64,000 nucleotides of DNA from Flagellimonas amphidinii (GCF_013090115.1 NZ_JABFNN010000023.1:155453-219452), one strand, 5' to 3'; counted from the first letter of the stretch, positions 54,464 to 63,787 are shown. Notes: generated by a model not told the origin, from the sequence alone. Made by a program: numbers and translations.

Positions 54464-57400
54464 TTAAAAGTCAATAGATAGTCCTAATTGGGCAATGAAT
54501 GGTCTAGGGAAAATATTTCTGTCTATCCCATTTGTCACTTCCGGGTCAAGTCCTTCGTAATCTGTTATTACAAAGACATTTTGTAGAGTTGAATAGAGGC
54601 GCAACCTAGATTGTTCAGAGAAAATATCATTGAATGTATACCCCAATGAAACATTATCGAGTCTGACGAAAGAAGCATCCTGAACAAAGTAATCTGAAAA
54701 GGTAATTTCATCAATATAATTGGCAAAACCATTGGTGAGTGTTGCCAGGGTAACGTTGCGCAGATCCTGACCAATATTCACATTGGCAAAGGTTCCATTT
54801 TGAACTTCAACACCATTGTAATTGTAGTTGCCAATATTTGCTCTCATTGAGAAACTCATGTCCCATTTTTTCCAATTAAAGCGACTATTGAGACCTAGGT
54901 TTACTAAAGGAGCAGCTTGGCGGTAGGGCCTTCTATCAAGGAAATTGATTCGACCATCACCATTTAAGTCCACTACAGTTCCGGGAATTGGATTGCCCTG
55001 AGAATTATAGGCTTGAACATAAACTAGATAACTTCTGGTAGGTTCACCAATTAAATGATATTGGGCGCCATCGTCACCACCAAAACCAACCAGCACGGTG
55101 CCCGGTACCGCTATACCCGTACCAGGATCATTACTGGAAAGAAAGAGTTCTTCCACCTCATTTTCATTGTAAGCATAATTAAAGCCCAAATCCCATGAGA
55201 AGCTTTCGGTATCAAATACCTTTGCATTCAAGGTTACTTCAACACCTTTATTGGAAAGACTTCCTATATTGGTCGGCAATCGGTTGGACAGGTTACTGCC
55301 CGATGGAATGTTTACTGTGCTTAACAAATCTTCAGTATCTCTTTGGTAGAGCTCCACAGAACCACTAAGAACATTATCAAAAAGGCCAAAATCAACTCCT
55401 AAATTATAGGTTGTGGTCTCTTCCCATTTTATGTTTACATCGTAGGGTTCGGCTCTCAGTGTTGATGAAAAGATTGGATTGCCATTGTCATCTTGCCCCA
55501 CTTGTATCGAGGCACCATTAAAGCTAGGAGAGAACTGTGGTAAATAGGGCTGTGTATTGTTCCCCTGGATTACATCTTGTTGGCCGGTAATACCCCACCC
55601 GAAACGCAATTTCAGATTGGAAAACCATTTCGAATTTTCCATGAAATTTTCATCGCTCACGTTCCAAGCAAAAGCGGCTGCAGGAAAGTTGCCCCAACGA
55701 TTGTCCCCACCAAACCTTGAAGACCCATCCCTCCTATAAGTAAAGGTGAACAGATAGTTGTTCGAGAGGATTAGGTTGGCCCTACCAAAATAGGATTGTA
55801 AATTGTTTTCAAGAATTGTGTTTGTAACAATAGTTCCTCCAACACCATCTCCTCTTACCTGATCAAAGTTTTGCCTGTCATTAAAATTTTGATAGGAATA
55901 GCCTGCGGTAACATCAAATCTCAATTTTAATTTTTCAAGCTCCTTGCTGTACTTTACATAAAAATCTAACAGAGTATTTTCCTCATCTTGACTGTAATTT
56001 GTGAACCGACCATCTGTCAATGCCTGGGTTGAAATTGTTCCAGGTTGGTTATCGACACCATTTGTGTCAGACTTATCAATACCCAAATTTAAGGTAGCTG
56101 TAACATCCGGAAAAAAATGCAGTTGATAGTCTAACTTGGCATTGGCCACCAAACGTCTCAGATTTGAACTGTTGTCCCTAAGAGTCAATAAGGCCAATGG
56201 ATTTACGGCCGTATTTGATGTAGGAACACCATTGGACTCATAATAATCAAAGTAACCTTCCGGCAATGTTGGGTCAAAAACAGGTTGTGTTGGATCAAAT
56301 TGTATCGCGTTAAAAATAGCACCCGTATCAGCGAAATTATTCTCGATATAGGATCCCCTTGCATTTAATTGAATTCTCAGCTTTTCGTCAAATAGTTTGG
56401 GGGATAGATTGAATGATGCCGTGGTGCGCTGCAGAGCCTCGGTCTTCAAGATACCATCTTGTTGGGTATAGCCAATTGAAGCCCTGAATGGTATTCCGAA
56501 GAGACCCCCTCTGACACTAAAATTAGTGTCAGTTCCTAAAGCGCCTTTAAAGATTTGGTCCTGCCAATCCGTATTGTAGTTTCCCAATTCGGCAACCCGA
56601 CCCGGCAATCGCTGTGCAATCACGCTCCTGAATTGATCGGCATTCAATACGTCTATTTTATCGGTTAGTGCACTTACGGACATGGACGTCCCAAAATTAA
56701 ATTTCAGTTCTCCCGATATCCCTTTTTTGGTTGTTATTATTATGACCCCATTCGAAGCTCTGGAGCCATAAATGGCGGTTGCCGAAGCGTCTTTTAAAAC
56801 AGTGAATGATGAAATGTCAGAAGGGTTTATAAAATCAAATATGTTTCTTGAACCTGGATTGTTAGCATTATCCAAGGGTACGTCATCAATGATAATTAAG
56901 GGCGTATTGCTGGCATCTAGTGAAGCTCCCCCCCTTATTTTTATTTCACTGCCGCTTCCTGGTGCACCTCCTGCAGTTGTAATATTTACACCAGCAGCTT
57001 TTCCCACCAAAAGGTCTTGTGGTGAAGCGATGAATCCTTGATTCAGTTCTTCCTCAGTTACTCCAACTACCGCTCCTGTTGCATCTTTTTTAGTAGTTGA
57101 TCCATAGCCTATGATTACAACTTCATCTAATTGTTGTGAAGAAGGAACCAAACTAATGTTCATAGGATTGTCAAAATCCGGCAACAACTCTTGGGCTTCA
57201 TAGCCTATATAGGAAATCAATAGGCGTGCGGTCTTATTACCCAATGTAATCGAGAAATCACCGTCAAAATCCGTCACAGCCCCATTGGTGGTTCCTATTT
57301 CCACAATACTCGCGCCGGGCAATGGTGATCCTGTCTCATCCAAGACGATTCCTGTTACCGTCAATTGTTGATTATAGATTGCCGTTTCTGAATTGACTAA

Positions 57401-57538
57401 TGATGTTCGGTTGCCCTCATTGGCCCAAGAAGGTAAAAAGGAAATACAGAAAAATAGGAGGGCTATACAAATTCCAATGGAAGAATCAACACCTTTTTTT
57501 AAAGGTTTGATTTTTAATGAGTTGAAAAATTCCTTCAT
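54464..57538 (-). CDS. susC: SusC-like TonB-dependent outer-membrane transporter
   Basis: A 1024-residue SusC. Order: signal peptide, carboxypeptidase-like CNA-B domain ('TVTGIVLDETGSPLPGASI'), plug domain with 'KDASATAIYGSRASNGVIII' and a 22-strand barrel ending in Phe. Imports oligosaccharides over the outer membrane with TonB energy. First gene of the leftward locus; the divergent AraC regulator lies 241 bases away. Confidence 0.97.
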   Translation of the reverse strand: MKEFFNSLKIKPLKKGVDSSIGICIALLFFCISFLPSWANEGNRTSLVNSETAIYNQQLTVTGIVLDETGSPLPGASIVEIGTTNGAVTDFDGDFSITLGNKTARLLISYIGYEAQELLPDFDNPMNISLVPSSQQLDEVVIIGYGSTTKKDATGAVVGVTEEELNQGFIASPQDLLVGKAAGVNITTAGGAPGSGSEIKIRGGASLDASNTPLIIIDDVPLDNANNPGSRNIFDFINPSDISSFTVLKDASATAIYGSRASNGVIIITTKKGISGELKFNFGTSMSVSALTDKIDVLNADQFRSVIAQRLPGRVAELGNYNTDWQDQIFKGALGTDTNFSVRGGLFGIPFRASIGYTQQDGILKTEALQRTTASFNLSPKLFDEKLRIQLNARGSYIENNFADTGAIFNAIQFDPTQPVFDPTLPEGYFDYYESNGVPTSNTAVNPLALLTLRDNSSNLRRLVANAKLDYQLHFFPDVTATLNLGIDKSDTNGVDNQPGTISTQALTDGRFTNYSQDEENTLLDFYVKYSKELEKLKLRFDVTAGYSYQNFNDRQNFDQVRGDGVGGTIVTNTILENNLQSYFGRANLILSNNYLFTFTYRRDGSSRFGGDNRWGNFPAAAFAWNVSDENFMENSKWFSNLKLRFGWGITGQQDVIQGNNTQPYLPQFSPSFNGASIQVGQDDNGNPIFSSTLRAEPYDVNIKWEETTTYNLGVDFGLFDNVLSGSVELYQRDTEDLLSTVNIPSGSNLSNRLPTNIGSLSNKGVEVTLNAKVFDTESFSWDLGFNYAYNENEVEELFLSSNDPGTGIAVPGTVLVGFGGDDGAQYHLIGEPTRSYLVYVQAYNSQGNPIPGTVVDLNGDGRINFLDRRPYRQAAPLVNLGLNSRFNWKKWDMSFSMRANIGNYNYNGVEVQNGTFANVNIGQDLRNVTLATLTNGFANYIDEITFSDYFVQDASFVRLDNVSLGYTFNDIFSEQSRLRLYSTLQNVFVITDYEGLDPEVTNGIDRNIFPRPFIAQLGLSIDF

Positions 57539-57779
57539 ATTAATTAGTTTAGTTAAATTCCTAAGTTCTCAATCCTTATTTTTCAGCCAATAATTACACA
57601 TTGTCAGAAATAAATACCATATATTATTAAATTCATTAATATTTTGATTGTATATTGAGGATTATTCATTGGTTCAAAAGTTGGATTTTTTTAATGTAAC
57701 ACCAATCAGTATTTTATTAATCACATATGTTATTTTCTTATCTTTACAAGAAATTAGTCTTATTCAAGAAATATAGCAG
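57539..57779. promoter_or_regulatory. Divergent promoter region susC/araC
   Basis: Very AT-rich gap between susC and the AraC gene. TATCTTTA 33 bases before the AraC start is one base off the -7 consensus. No clear TTTG partner and no strong palindrome are seen, but AraC-type sites are often direct and loose. Confidence 0.4.
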
Positions 57780-58628
57780 ATGAAACCGATAATTCAGAAG
57801 CTCCCATTATCTGAAGGAACTTCATTCGTAGCTAGAACCTATGAAACACCTTTATATGAAACTCCTTGGCATCAGCATGAAACTGTCGAATTAATGCTAA
57901 GTCAAGCAGGGGAAGGCTCTCTTTTCGCTGGTGACTACATAGGAGAGTTTAAGGTAGGGGACGTTTATATGTTCGGGAAAAACCTGCCGCATTGGTTTAG
58001 AAAACTGGATCATCTCCGGGGAAAAACAGTGGTGGTACAGTTCAAAGAAGATCTTTTTGGCCAAGTGTTTCTTAATCTTCCCGAACTTTCTAAAATAAAA
58101 TCCTTGCTCCAAATCTCACGTATGGGGCTACGACTTAAGGGGGGATTGAGGAAGCAAATTAAAAAGCGACTTACAAAAATAGAGTCTTTGAATGGCTATG
58201 AACAGATTAGCGTTTTATTGGACTGTCTACATTCAATCAGTCTTTCAAAAGAGTATGATCTGTTGACCAATACGCATTTCTCAGCTTATAGTGAAGAGGA
58301 GCAAATGAGAATAAGTGCGGTTTTTGACTATACCTTGAACCACTTTACTGACCAAATCAAATTGGAACAGGTAGCCAATCTTACAAACCAAAGTGTTTCA
58401 AACTTCTGTAAGTATTTTAAAAAGAATACTAAAAAGACTTACATTCAATTTTTGAATGAGGTTAGAATATCACATACTTGTAAGCTACTCAAAAACACGG
58501 ATAAGACTATTACAGAAATTTGCTATGAAAGTGGTTTTCGTAATTGGTCAAATTTCAGTAGCCAGTTTAAGAAAACTTGCGGTGTGTCGCCAAGTGAATA
58601 CAGAAGTCAATTTAAACCCGTAGCTTAA
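57780..58628 (+). CDS. AraC-family regulator of the carbohydrate locus
   Basis: A 282-residue regulator. The cupin-type N-terminal domain ('TPWHQHETVELMLSQAGEGS', 'GDVYMFGKNLPHWFRK') probably binds a sugar or sugar acid. Two C-terminal HTH motifs follow, with 'NLTNQSVSNFCKYFKKNTKK' and 'ICYESGFRNWSNFSSQFKK'. It is divergent from susC and probably activates it. Its stop overlaps the end of the coupling protein gene by 4 bases, so the cargo joins directly to the mobilisation genes. Confidence 0.92.
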   Translation: MKPIIQKLPLSEGTSFVARTYETPLYETPWHQHETVELMLSQAGEGSLFAGDYIGEFKVGDVYMFGKNLPHWFRKLDHLRGKTVVVQFKEDLFGQVFLNLPELSKIKSLLQISRMGLRLKGGLRKQIKKRLTKIESLNGYEQISVLLDCLHSISLSKEYDLLTNTHFSAYSEEEQMRISAVFDYTLNHFTDQIKLEQVANLTNQSVSNFCKYFKKNTKKTYIQFLNEVRISHTCKLLKNTDKTITEICYESGFRNWSNFSSQFKKTCGVSPSEYRSQFKPVA

Positions 58629-60097
58629 CTCTTTTTGTTTATTATTGGGCTAACATTAAAGGTTAAAGCAATCTCCAAATAAATTTCTTGGCTGCGATTA
58701 AAAAGAACTACATTGGTTATATACTTGGGTTGTAACATTTTTATGTTATTGTTGTTCAGTTCGATCGGAGCTAAATAAATTTTTTTATCCTTACCATCAG
58801 CAAATGCAATAAATTCTCCTGGTTTCAACCTAAAAAAGACATCTGCTCTACGCTTAGAAACCTCCTTTTCGCCTTTGGTAATTCTACTTTCCAAAGTAAA
58901 ACCAGAATTTTTGCTGATGCTCATGGTTGGCTTTTTTATAATCTCAAAAAACCGTTCGTAATATTTGGCTGTATCGGGGTCGTTCACCTTGCCGAAAAAC
59001 TGATAGGAAAGGTTGCTTAAAATTGCTTTACTGGCCTTGTCCCCATACAATAAGTCATTCTGTATTTTATCCTGCATCACGTAAATGGTAGAGATATCAT
59101 AACTCCTGAGCGTAGCCGGAATGCGGTGCATGTTGGGCAGTTTAATGGTAGGTGCCTCTTCCATCAGCAAAAAAGAGGAATTACGATTCCGGATGCTCAT
59201 CTGTTTGATGATGGTGTGCAGTATCAGTGCGATTACGGGCGAATAGACCGTATCGTATTTTGGATGGTTGACCAAGGAAATGACCGACGGATTTTTGGGA
59301 TTGTTGATGTCCAATGGTACTTCGTCCTTGGACAGCACATAGAACAGTTTTTGTGAGCTTATCTTTTTAAAGGCATTGGAAAGTGTACTTTTTATACCTG
59401 CAGTTTGCTTCTCCGATTCAATACCGTTGATAAAGGCACTGGCCAGGTTCCAGGAGGTAAAATCAGATTTCAGGAATGCCACAAGTTTTTTCGTGCTCAT
59501 GGTCTGATAGAGGACAATGATATGGGGTAGGGTGCATAAATCAGGATACGCCGTTTTCATCTTCCAAATAAGCCCCGCCAACAAACCCTCTACAGCATCT
59601 GAAAAGAATTTGTTGCTCCCCGTGTTTTCCGAAAGGTTCTGTTCCAAGAGGTTTTCCATGAGCACCCTAGAAACCTCGTTGACACTTTCCTCATTGGGAA
59701 GGTATCTTGGTGCAATGGGGTTAACCCTATAATGGATCTGGTCAAAAGCTATCGTATAAAATTTGGTCTCACTGTCCTTAAAAAGAGGATAGGCAATCTC
59801 AGTAAGTTCAAAATCCTTGTAGTCATGGATAACACCACTAAAATGGTATTTGGCGAAATGCTGCAAGAAATTATGGACCACGCTTTCGGTCTTGCCGCTT
59901 CCCGCTGAACCAATGATGGATGCCCCACGTTTTATGTTGTCGATTTTAAATCTGCCATTTCTCATATTGAAACGTACTTGGTATTTTTTATCCTTTTTGT
60001 TCGCGCTCTTGCCAATTACAAAAACATAAATTATTGTACCCAAAAACAGCACTGGAACGACAAAGAACAAAACGATATGTGGCCAGTCCCAACTCAT
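58625..60097 (-). CDS. Type IV coupling protein (VirD4/TraG-type, MobC)
   Basis: A 490-residue ATPase that brings the relaxase-DNA complex to the channel. N-terminal transmembrane helix at about 7-28, Walker A 'GSAGSGKT' at 63-70, Walker B 'SFLLMEEAPTI' and 'YVMQDKIQNDLLYGDKASKA' as in TraD/VirD4-like coupling proteins. In CTnDOT-like elements this is the mobC product. Its start overlaps the relaxase stop by 4 bases. Confidence 0.92.
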   Translation of the reverse strand: MSWDWPHIVLFFVVPVLFLGTIIYVFVIGKSANKKDKKYQVRFNMRNGRFKIDNIKRGASIIGSAGSGKTESVVHNFLQHFAKYHFSGVIHDYKDFELTEIAYPLFKDSETKFYTIAFDQIHYRVNPIAPRYLPNEESVNEVSRVLMENLLEQNLSENTGSNKFFSDAVEGLLAGLIWKMKTAYPDLCTLPHIIVLYQTMSTKKLVAFLKSDFTSWNLASAFINGIESEKQTAGIKSTLSNAFKKISSQKLFYVLSKDEVPLDINNPKNPSVISLVNHPKYDTVYSPVIALILHTIIKQMSIRNRNSSFLLMEEAPTIKLPNMHRIPATLRSYDISTIYVMQDKIQNDLLYGDKASKAILSNLSYQFFGKVNDPDTAKYYERFFEIIKKPTMSISKNSGFTLESRITKGEKEVSKRRADVFFRLKPGEFIAFADGKDKKIYLAPIELNNNNIKMLQPKYITNVVLFNRSQEIYLEIALTFNVSPIINKKS

Positions 60098-61122
60098 ATT
60101 CCTATAGAACCTGATTCAATGGCCTTTCCAATTCCCTTTTTAATCTTATTGATAGCCTTATAGGTAAGCTGCACGGTATTAACAGGAATTTTAGGGATGG
60201 GAACACCAGTTTTGGAGAGCAATTTATATGCTATTGCCCTTTCATTGGTGGGGAGGCCAGAAATCATTGAAAAATATTTTTTCGGGTCTTTCAAAAAAGT
60301 TTTTCTGGCTACATAAGTCTCCACGTAGTTACGCCGGTACTTGAACAGGTCATCAAAGGTCTTTTCCGAATTTTTGATAAACGCATCCCTATCGAATCCC
60401 CTTTTTACGGTCTTGCCGTGCATCTCCACTTCAGAGGCCTTGTGCTTGCTCCCTGGGGATAGGCTGAAACGGTTGCTGGCATCCTTACGGCTTACGATGA
60501 TATGGACATGGCTCTGGTGTCCCGGTTTGGCCATACCACGGACAATGCGTTTGCCATCCAATTGATGGGGGGCTTCCTTTTCCAGCCTCTGTATTTCTTT
60601 GTTCAATAGTTTAACGTTGCCAGACTTTCCACCTGATTCAATTCCACGTATCTGTTGTTTAAGTTCCAATATCTGTGTGGCAAAGGGTTGGTTCTCCCGG
60701 ATTTCTTTATCGGTGCCCTTAAAGGTGCGCTGTCGTTCCACCTTGGCATAGTACTTAATGTCATCAACGTTGATGGGTTTTCCATCGATTTCCCGATTAA
60801 ATGCTTTGGCGTATTCTTTCATGGCTTCCCTTGTATAACGTTTAAGTGTCTCTGGGGAATCCTGTATGGCCTTCAGTTCCCTGGCACTTGGGTTGAGGGT
60901 AATGGAATAGAACTTTGGCTCGGTCCTTTTGAGCTTGGCCGTGTTCCCGTCGATTTCTTTAATGACCTCGTCTGCGGATATTTCCTCCCCATACTGATTA
61001 AAAAAAAGTTCCTGTTCTTCCATAACCTTGCCCTCGTTCTCCTTTTCGAGATAGGAAACAAAATCTGCGGAGCTTTGGGCATAGTTGCTGTCAATCTTCT
61101 GTGCCGTAATCGTGATGTACAT
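60094..61122 (-). CDS. Relaxase (DUF5712/MobB-like)
   Basis: About 342 residues from ATG 61122; the frame is open to 61149 but ATG 61122 gives the family start MYITITAQ. The His motif is 'KPGHQSHVHIIVSRKD' (H-x2-H-x-H), the metal site of relaxases. It nicks oriT and leads the strand out. The gene overlaps the end of bfmA by 32 bases. Confidence 0.85.
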   Translation of the reverse strand: MYITITAQKIDSNYAQSSADFVSYLEKENEGKVMEEQELFFNQYGEEISADEVIKEIDGNTAKLKRTEPKFYSITLNPSARELKAIQDSPETLKRYTREAMKEYAKAFNREIDGKPINVDDIKYYAKVERQRTFKGTDKEIRENQPFATQILELKQQIRGIESGGKSGNVKLLNKEIQRLEKEAPHQLDGKRIVRGMAKPGHQSHVHIIVSRKDASNRFSLSPGSKHKASEVEMHGKTVKRGFDRDAFIKNSEKTFDDLFKYRRNYVETYVARKTFLKDPKKYFSMISGLPTNERAIAYKLLSKTGVPIPKIPVNTVQLTYKAINKIKKGIGKAIESGSIGI

Positions 61123-61660
61123 GTTGCAGTTCGTTTTTAAGTTTATCAAATGACTCCCTGTCCAAATCCAGTTTTAAATACCCGGGACCAAATGCTGATT
61201 TTACATAAATGACCTTTTCCATGAGGGAACCCACTTTTTCCCGGACACTGGTCAATTGTTCCTGTAGATTCCCATATCCGGTTTTATAGAACTCAAGCTC
61301 TTCGTTGGCATCCCATAATTTCGGGGCTCCAAAATCGAGGGTTTCCTCTTCCTCCTTTTCCATTTCCGTCATCTCATGGAAAAGGGAATCCATCATGGTC
61401 TTCGTGGGCAGGGTCTGATATTTCTCGATGTTCTTCAAAATGGCTATGACCGCATTGATGCGCTTGTTGGTGCGGTTGTTATTGATGCCCAAGTCATCAT
61501 TGGGAGAAAGGTCGTTTCGTTCAAAAAAATCCATCACGGCCACCAAAGTCAAGGTATGCGAATCCGACACCAGACGGGAAAACTCCCGAAAGCGCAAAGC
61601 CACGTCTTTTTTGATACTAATGGCCGAAAACCGGTATTTTTGATAGATACTTTCTTCCAT
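61091..61660 (-). CDS. BfmA/BtgA mobilisation protein
   Basis: A 189-residue DNA-binding mobilisation accessory protein. N-terminal 'ISIKKDVALRFREFSRLVSD' and 'TLTLVAVMDFFERND' match the ribbon-helix-helix-like BfmA/BtgA start. A helical C-terminal region follows. It binds near oriT and helps the relaxase. The start codon lies within one of two 14-base repeats, suggesting autoregulation. Confidence 0.87.
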   Translation of the reverse strand: MEESIYQKYRFSAISIKKDVALRFREFSRLVSDSHTLTLVAVMDFFERNDLSPNDDLGINNNRTNKRINAVIAILKNIEKYQTLPTKTMMDSLFHEMTEMEKEEEETLDFGAPKLWDANEELEFYKTGYGNLQEQLTSVREKVGSLMEKVIYVKSAFGPGYLKLDLDRESFDKLKNELQHVHHDYGTED

Positions 61661-61713
61661 TTACTGTAAAAAATCGCCTGTTTATGGGCGGTCTGGCCGC
61701 ATTTACTGTAAAA
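61658..61713. repeat. Two CATTTACTGTAAAA repeats at the bfmA start
   Basis: Identical 14-base copies at 61658-61671 and 61700-61713, 42 bases apart. Each holds the palindrome TTTAC-T-GTAAA, and the first overlaps the ATG of bfmA. They look like operator sites. Confidence 0.65.
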
Positions 61714-61784
61714 GCCCTTGTTAATCAATTTCTTAAATATTTTTAATTGTTGATTTACAATATTTTACATTAAAACAAATAACC

Positions 61785-61806
61785 GTAACACTGCAGCGCG
61801 TGTTAC
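61785..61806. other. Candidate oriT hairpin
   Basis: GTAACAC (61785-61791) and GTGTTAC (61800-61806) with an 8-base loop, 125 bases upstream of bfmA. In Bacteroidetes elements oriT lies just upstream of the mob genes. The 410-base gap 61661-62070 also holds an imperfect inverted repeat near 61930-61955. I see no convincing gene in it. Confidence 0.45.
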
Positions 61807-62028
61807 CCTCTTGCTTCTCCAATTTTCGTCCCGAAGGACCAAAAATTTTCCGAACAACCCGATTAAAAATCGGTTGCCTTTTATGTTACATTTCTATGGA
61901 TTTGGTCATTCAAGGAAAGTCAAATCGCCCATCCCGATAGCCATCGAGACGGGATTGGTAATGACCAAAAAAATGTTGTTGTATAACGCTTTAAAGATAC
62001 GATTTTCATCTTGTTGGGCATAAAAAAA

Positions 62029-62048
62029 GCCCATCATAATAAATGGGC
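62029..62048 (-). terminator. Terminator of the ssb-radC unit
   Basis: GCCCAT (62029-62034) and ATGGGC (62043-62048) with a T run on the minus strand (AAAAAAA at 62022-62028 on the plus strand). It follows the small gene at 62071. Confidence 0.75.
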
Positions 62049-62070
62049 CTGTTTGGTGCTGTTTGACATT

Positions 62071-62268
62071 TCAGATTTTAAAAATATACCTGTAATTGTA
62101 TAGATTTCGTATCGCTTCTTCTTCCAACAGGGTCTGGTAATTTTCAAAGTGTTCCCTGGCGTAGTTCCTTAATTGTTCCCCAAACCGCTTTTCAATGTCT
62201 TTTTTTGACATAGATAGCAACCGTTGTTGGGTTTCGTCATCGAGATTGTTATAATTTAAATGAATCAT
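62071..62268 (-). CDS. Small charged helical protein of conjugative elements
   Basis: A 65-residue soluble protein, rich in Glu, Arg and Asn, predicted as helices ('SMSKKDIEKRFGEQLRNYAR'). No known domain. It lies 18 bases after radC in the same direction. Small proteins of this kind recur beside radC in Bacteroidetes mobile elements (from memory). Function unknown. Confidence 0.72.
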   Translation of the reverse strand: MIHLNYNNLDDETQQRLLSMSKKDIEKRFGEQLRNYAREHFENYQTLLEEEAIRNLYNYRYIFKI

Positions 62269-62286
62269 GGCTTCAATGTTAAAAGG

Positions 62287-62736
62287 TTATAACAATCCGT
62301 TATCGGCAAAACTGTAATACTCCCCATTAGGCGTGATAATCAAATGGTCGAGTACCCTCACGTCAAAAAGTTGCGCTGCCTTTTTAATCTTATCGGTCAG
62401 CTTTTTGTCCGCTTCACTGGGTTCGGTCTTATAGCTCGGGTGGTTGTGGGCAAGTAAAATCCCAACGGAAAGGGTCTTTAGTACTATGGCGAACAGGATG
62501 CGCACATCTACCAAAGTCCCCGTAATGCCTCCGGTCGATAATGGATAGACCCCTTTGACTTTGTTGGAGTTGTTCAACAACAGGATTTTAAAGGTTTCCT
62601 GTAATCCTATGGTATTTTTGTCCCAATTCTCATAAAGCAATTTTGCTGCATGCTCGGAACTTTTGATAGGCTCGGATTTTAAAGTTGCTATCTTTTCTCG
62701 GTAACTTATCTGTATTTCGTTAACTTTACTCTTCAT
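62287..62736 (-). CDS. radC: RadC-like JAB-domain protein
   Basis: About 149 residues. The JAB/MPN site is 'LLAHNHPSYKTEPSEADKKL' (H-x-H and Asp) with 'GITGTLVDVRILF' before it. It is a short element-type RadC lacking the N-terminal HhH region of chromosomal RadC. ATG 62736 gives the usual start; the frame extends to 62793 across a hairpin, which is unlikely to be translated. Role unclear, perhaps DNA processing during transfer. Confidence 0.88.
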   Translation of the reverse strand: MKSKVNEIQISYREKIATLKSEPIKSSEHAAKLLYENWDKNTIGLQETFKILLLNNSNKVKGVYPLSTGGITGTLVDVRILFAIVLKTLSVGILLAHNHPSYKTEPSEADKKLTDKIKKAAQLFDVRVLDHLIITPNGEYYSFADNGLL

Positions 62737-62764
62737 TGTTCTATAGTTTAATGTGAATGATGAA

Positions 62765-62800
62765 AAAGAGGGTGTAGCTTTCGACGGTAACACCCTCTTT
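62765..62800 (-). terminator. Hairpin between ssb and radC
   Basis: AAAGAGGGTGT (62765-62775) pairs perfectly with ACACCCTCTTT (62790-62800). On the minus strand it ends in TTTTTC, so it can terminate behind ssb and lower radC expression. Confidence 0.7.
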
Positions 62801-62806
62801 ACTTTT

Positions 62807-63142
62807 TTACTTGTTGCCCATTAACAGGATTTCATCGGCCACCACTTCGGTAACATAGCGTTGGTTGCCATCATCCATAGTGTAGGTTCGGGTCTTTAAC
62901 TTACCCACGATACCGATTTCCTTGCCTTTTTCGGCATATTTTTCGATGATGTCGGCAACCTTGCCCCAAGCGACAACTGTGTGCCAATTGGTGTCGGTCT
63001 GTTTTTCGCCCTTGCTGTCCTTGTAATACTCATTGGTCGCCAATGACAGACGGGCTACTTTTTTGCCACTTTCAAGGTTTGTAACGGTCGGTTCCTGCCC
63101 AACGTTTCCAATCAACTGTACATGATTTTTAATACTGCTCAT
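62807..63142 (-). CDS. ssb: Single-stranded DNA-binding protein
   Basis: A 111-residue OB-fold SSB: 'NHVQLIGNVGQEPTV', 'KKVARLSLATNEYY', 'WHTVVAWGKVADIIEKYAEK' and 'GIVGKLKTRTYT'. It lacks the acidic C-terminal tail of chromosomal SSB, as usual for element-borne forms. It would coat the transferred strand in the recipient. First gene at the right end of the element. Confidence 0.95.
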   Translation of the reverse strand: MSSIKNHVQLIGNVGQEPTVTNLESGKKVARLSLATNEYYKDSKGEKQTDTNWHTVVAWGKVADIIEKYAEKGKEIGIVGKLKTRTYTMDDGNQRYVTEVVADEILLMGNK

Positions 63143-63479
63143 AACTAAATATTTAAAAGATTAATAATTCCATTTTCCATTCAATCGTGATTAAATTTTA
63201 AGGGGTGTTTGTTTGATTTCTTGCGTGCATGGCACAAATGGATAAAGTGGGTTTTGTCAAGACTTTTAGGGAACATATCAGGAGTGTCTGCAACGTAGTT
63301 TTTACCGAAGGGCTAAAAACAAGGCAGTGGAAACCTTATTTTTCACTGAAACTTTGTACAGTCTTGACAAGTTCCATAAGAGTATTAACAATTCTTCAAA
63401 AGCCGCCCACAAGGGAGCGTACAGGTAGTTAAGCGAGTGAAGGGGACGGGGTTTGGAATAGAATTGGTTATACTGCGCC

Positions 63480-63503
63480 CGTTTTTCGACGCCCCGAAAA
63501 ACG
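63480..63503. repeat. Hairpin CGTTTTTCG/CGAAAAACG
   Basis: A perfect 9-bp inverted repeat with a 6-base loop near the right end of the element. Confidence 0.6.
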
Positions 63504-63561
63504 ACAAAGGCTTTATCCATTATAAACCCCTTAAAATGTACAAGGCGGAGCTAGGTTTTTA

Positions 63562-63605
63562 AGGATTATCGAGCAAAGGCCCAAGTAGGCTTTGTCTATA
63601 ATCCT
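63562..63605. repeat. Two-part stem-loop near the right end
   Basis: AGGATTAT (63562-63569) pairs with ATAATCCT (63598-63605). Inside, CAAAG...CC pairs with GGCTTTG with one bulged G. A candidate structured RNA or recombination site. Confidence 0.55.
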
Positions 63606-63787
63606 GTTAAGAAAACCGGGGGGTTGCCCTTCCGATATTTTGATGAAATATTTTATGTAATTTTACCATGATTGAAATTCAATTCTCAATAATCCAGTTC
63701 AATCAATATGGTAGCTAATCGGTTACCTCTTGATTTTAACAAGTTCATTAAAATCTATAAAATATAAGGCTTACCGCTTGGACATTG

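Larger units (their letters stand above)
63143..63787. other. Right-end structured region without a clear gene
   Basis: 645 bases between ssb and the right att repeat. A 72-codon minus-strand frame (63302-63520) is present but its protein has no known domain, and I suspect conserved structured DNA or RNA instead. Two strong hairpins (63480-63503 and 63562-63605) and decamers shared with the left end (63694-63717) lie here. Confidence 0.5.

Noticed and set aside
60655..61140. 161-codon plus-strand frame opposite the relaxase gene
   Set aside because: The minus-strand relaxase has a clear His motif and family start; this frame is its shadow.
61811..62023. 70-codon plus-strand frame in the mob leader
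   Set aside because: No domain, odd composition, and it lies over hairpins in the likely oriT region.
62287..62736. RadC-like protein as another CBASS Cap3
   Set aside because: It has the RadC form of the JAB site, lies next to ssb, and is a normal part of such elements.
63302..63520. 72-codon minus-strand frame near the right end
   Set aside because: No known domain, and it runs across a strong hairpin; structured DNA or RNA is more likely. Could be revived if found conserved at the protein level.
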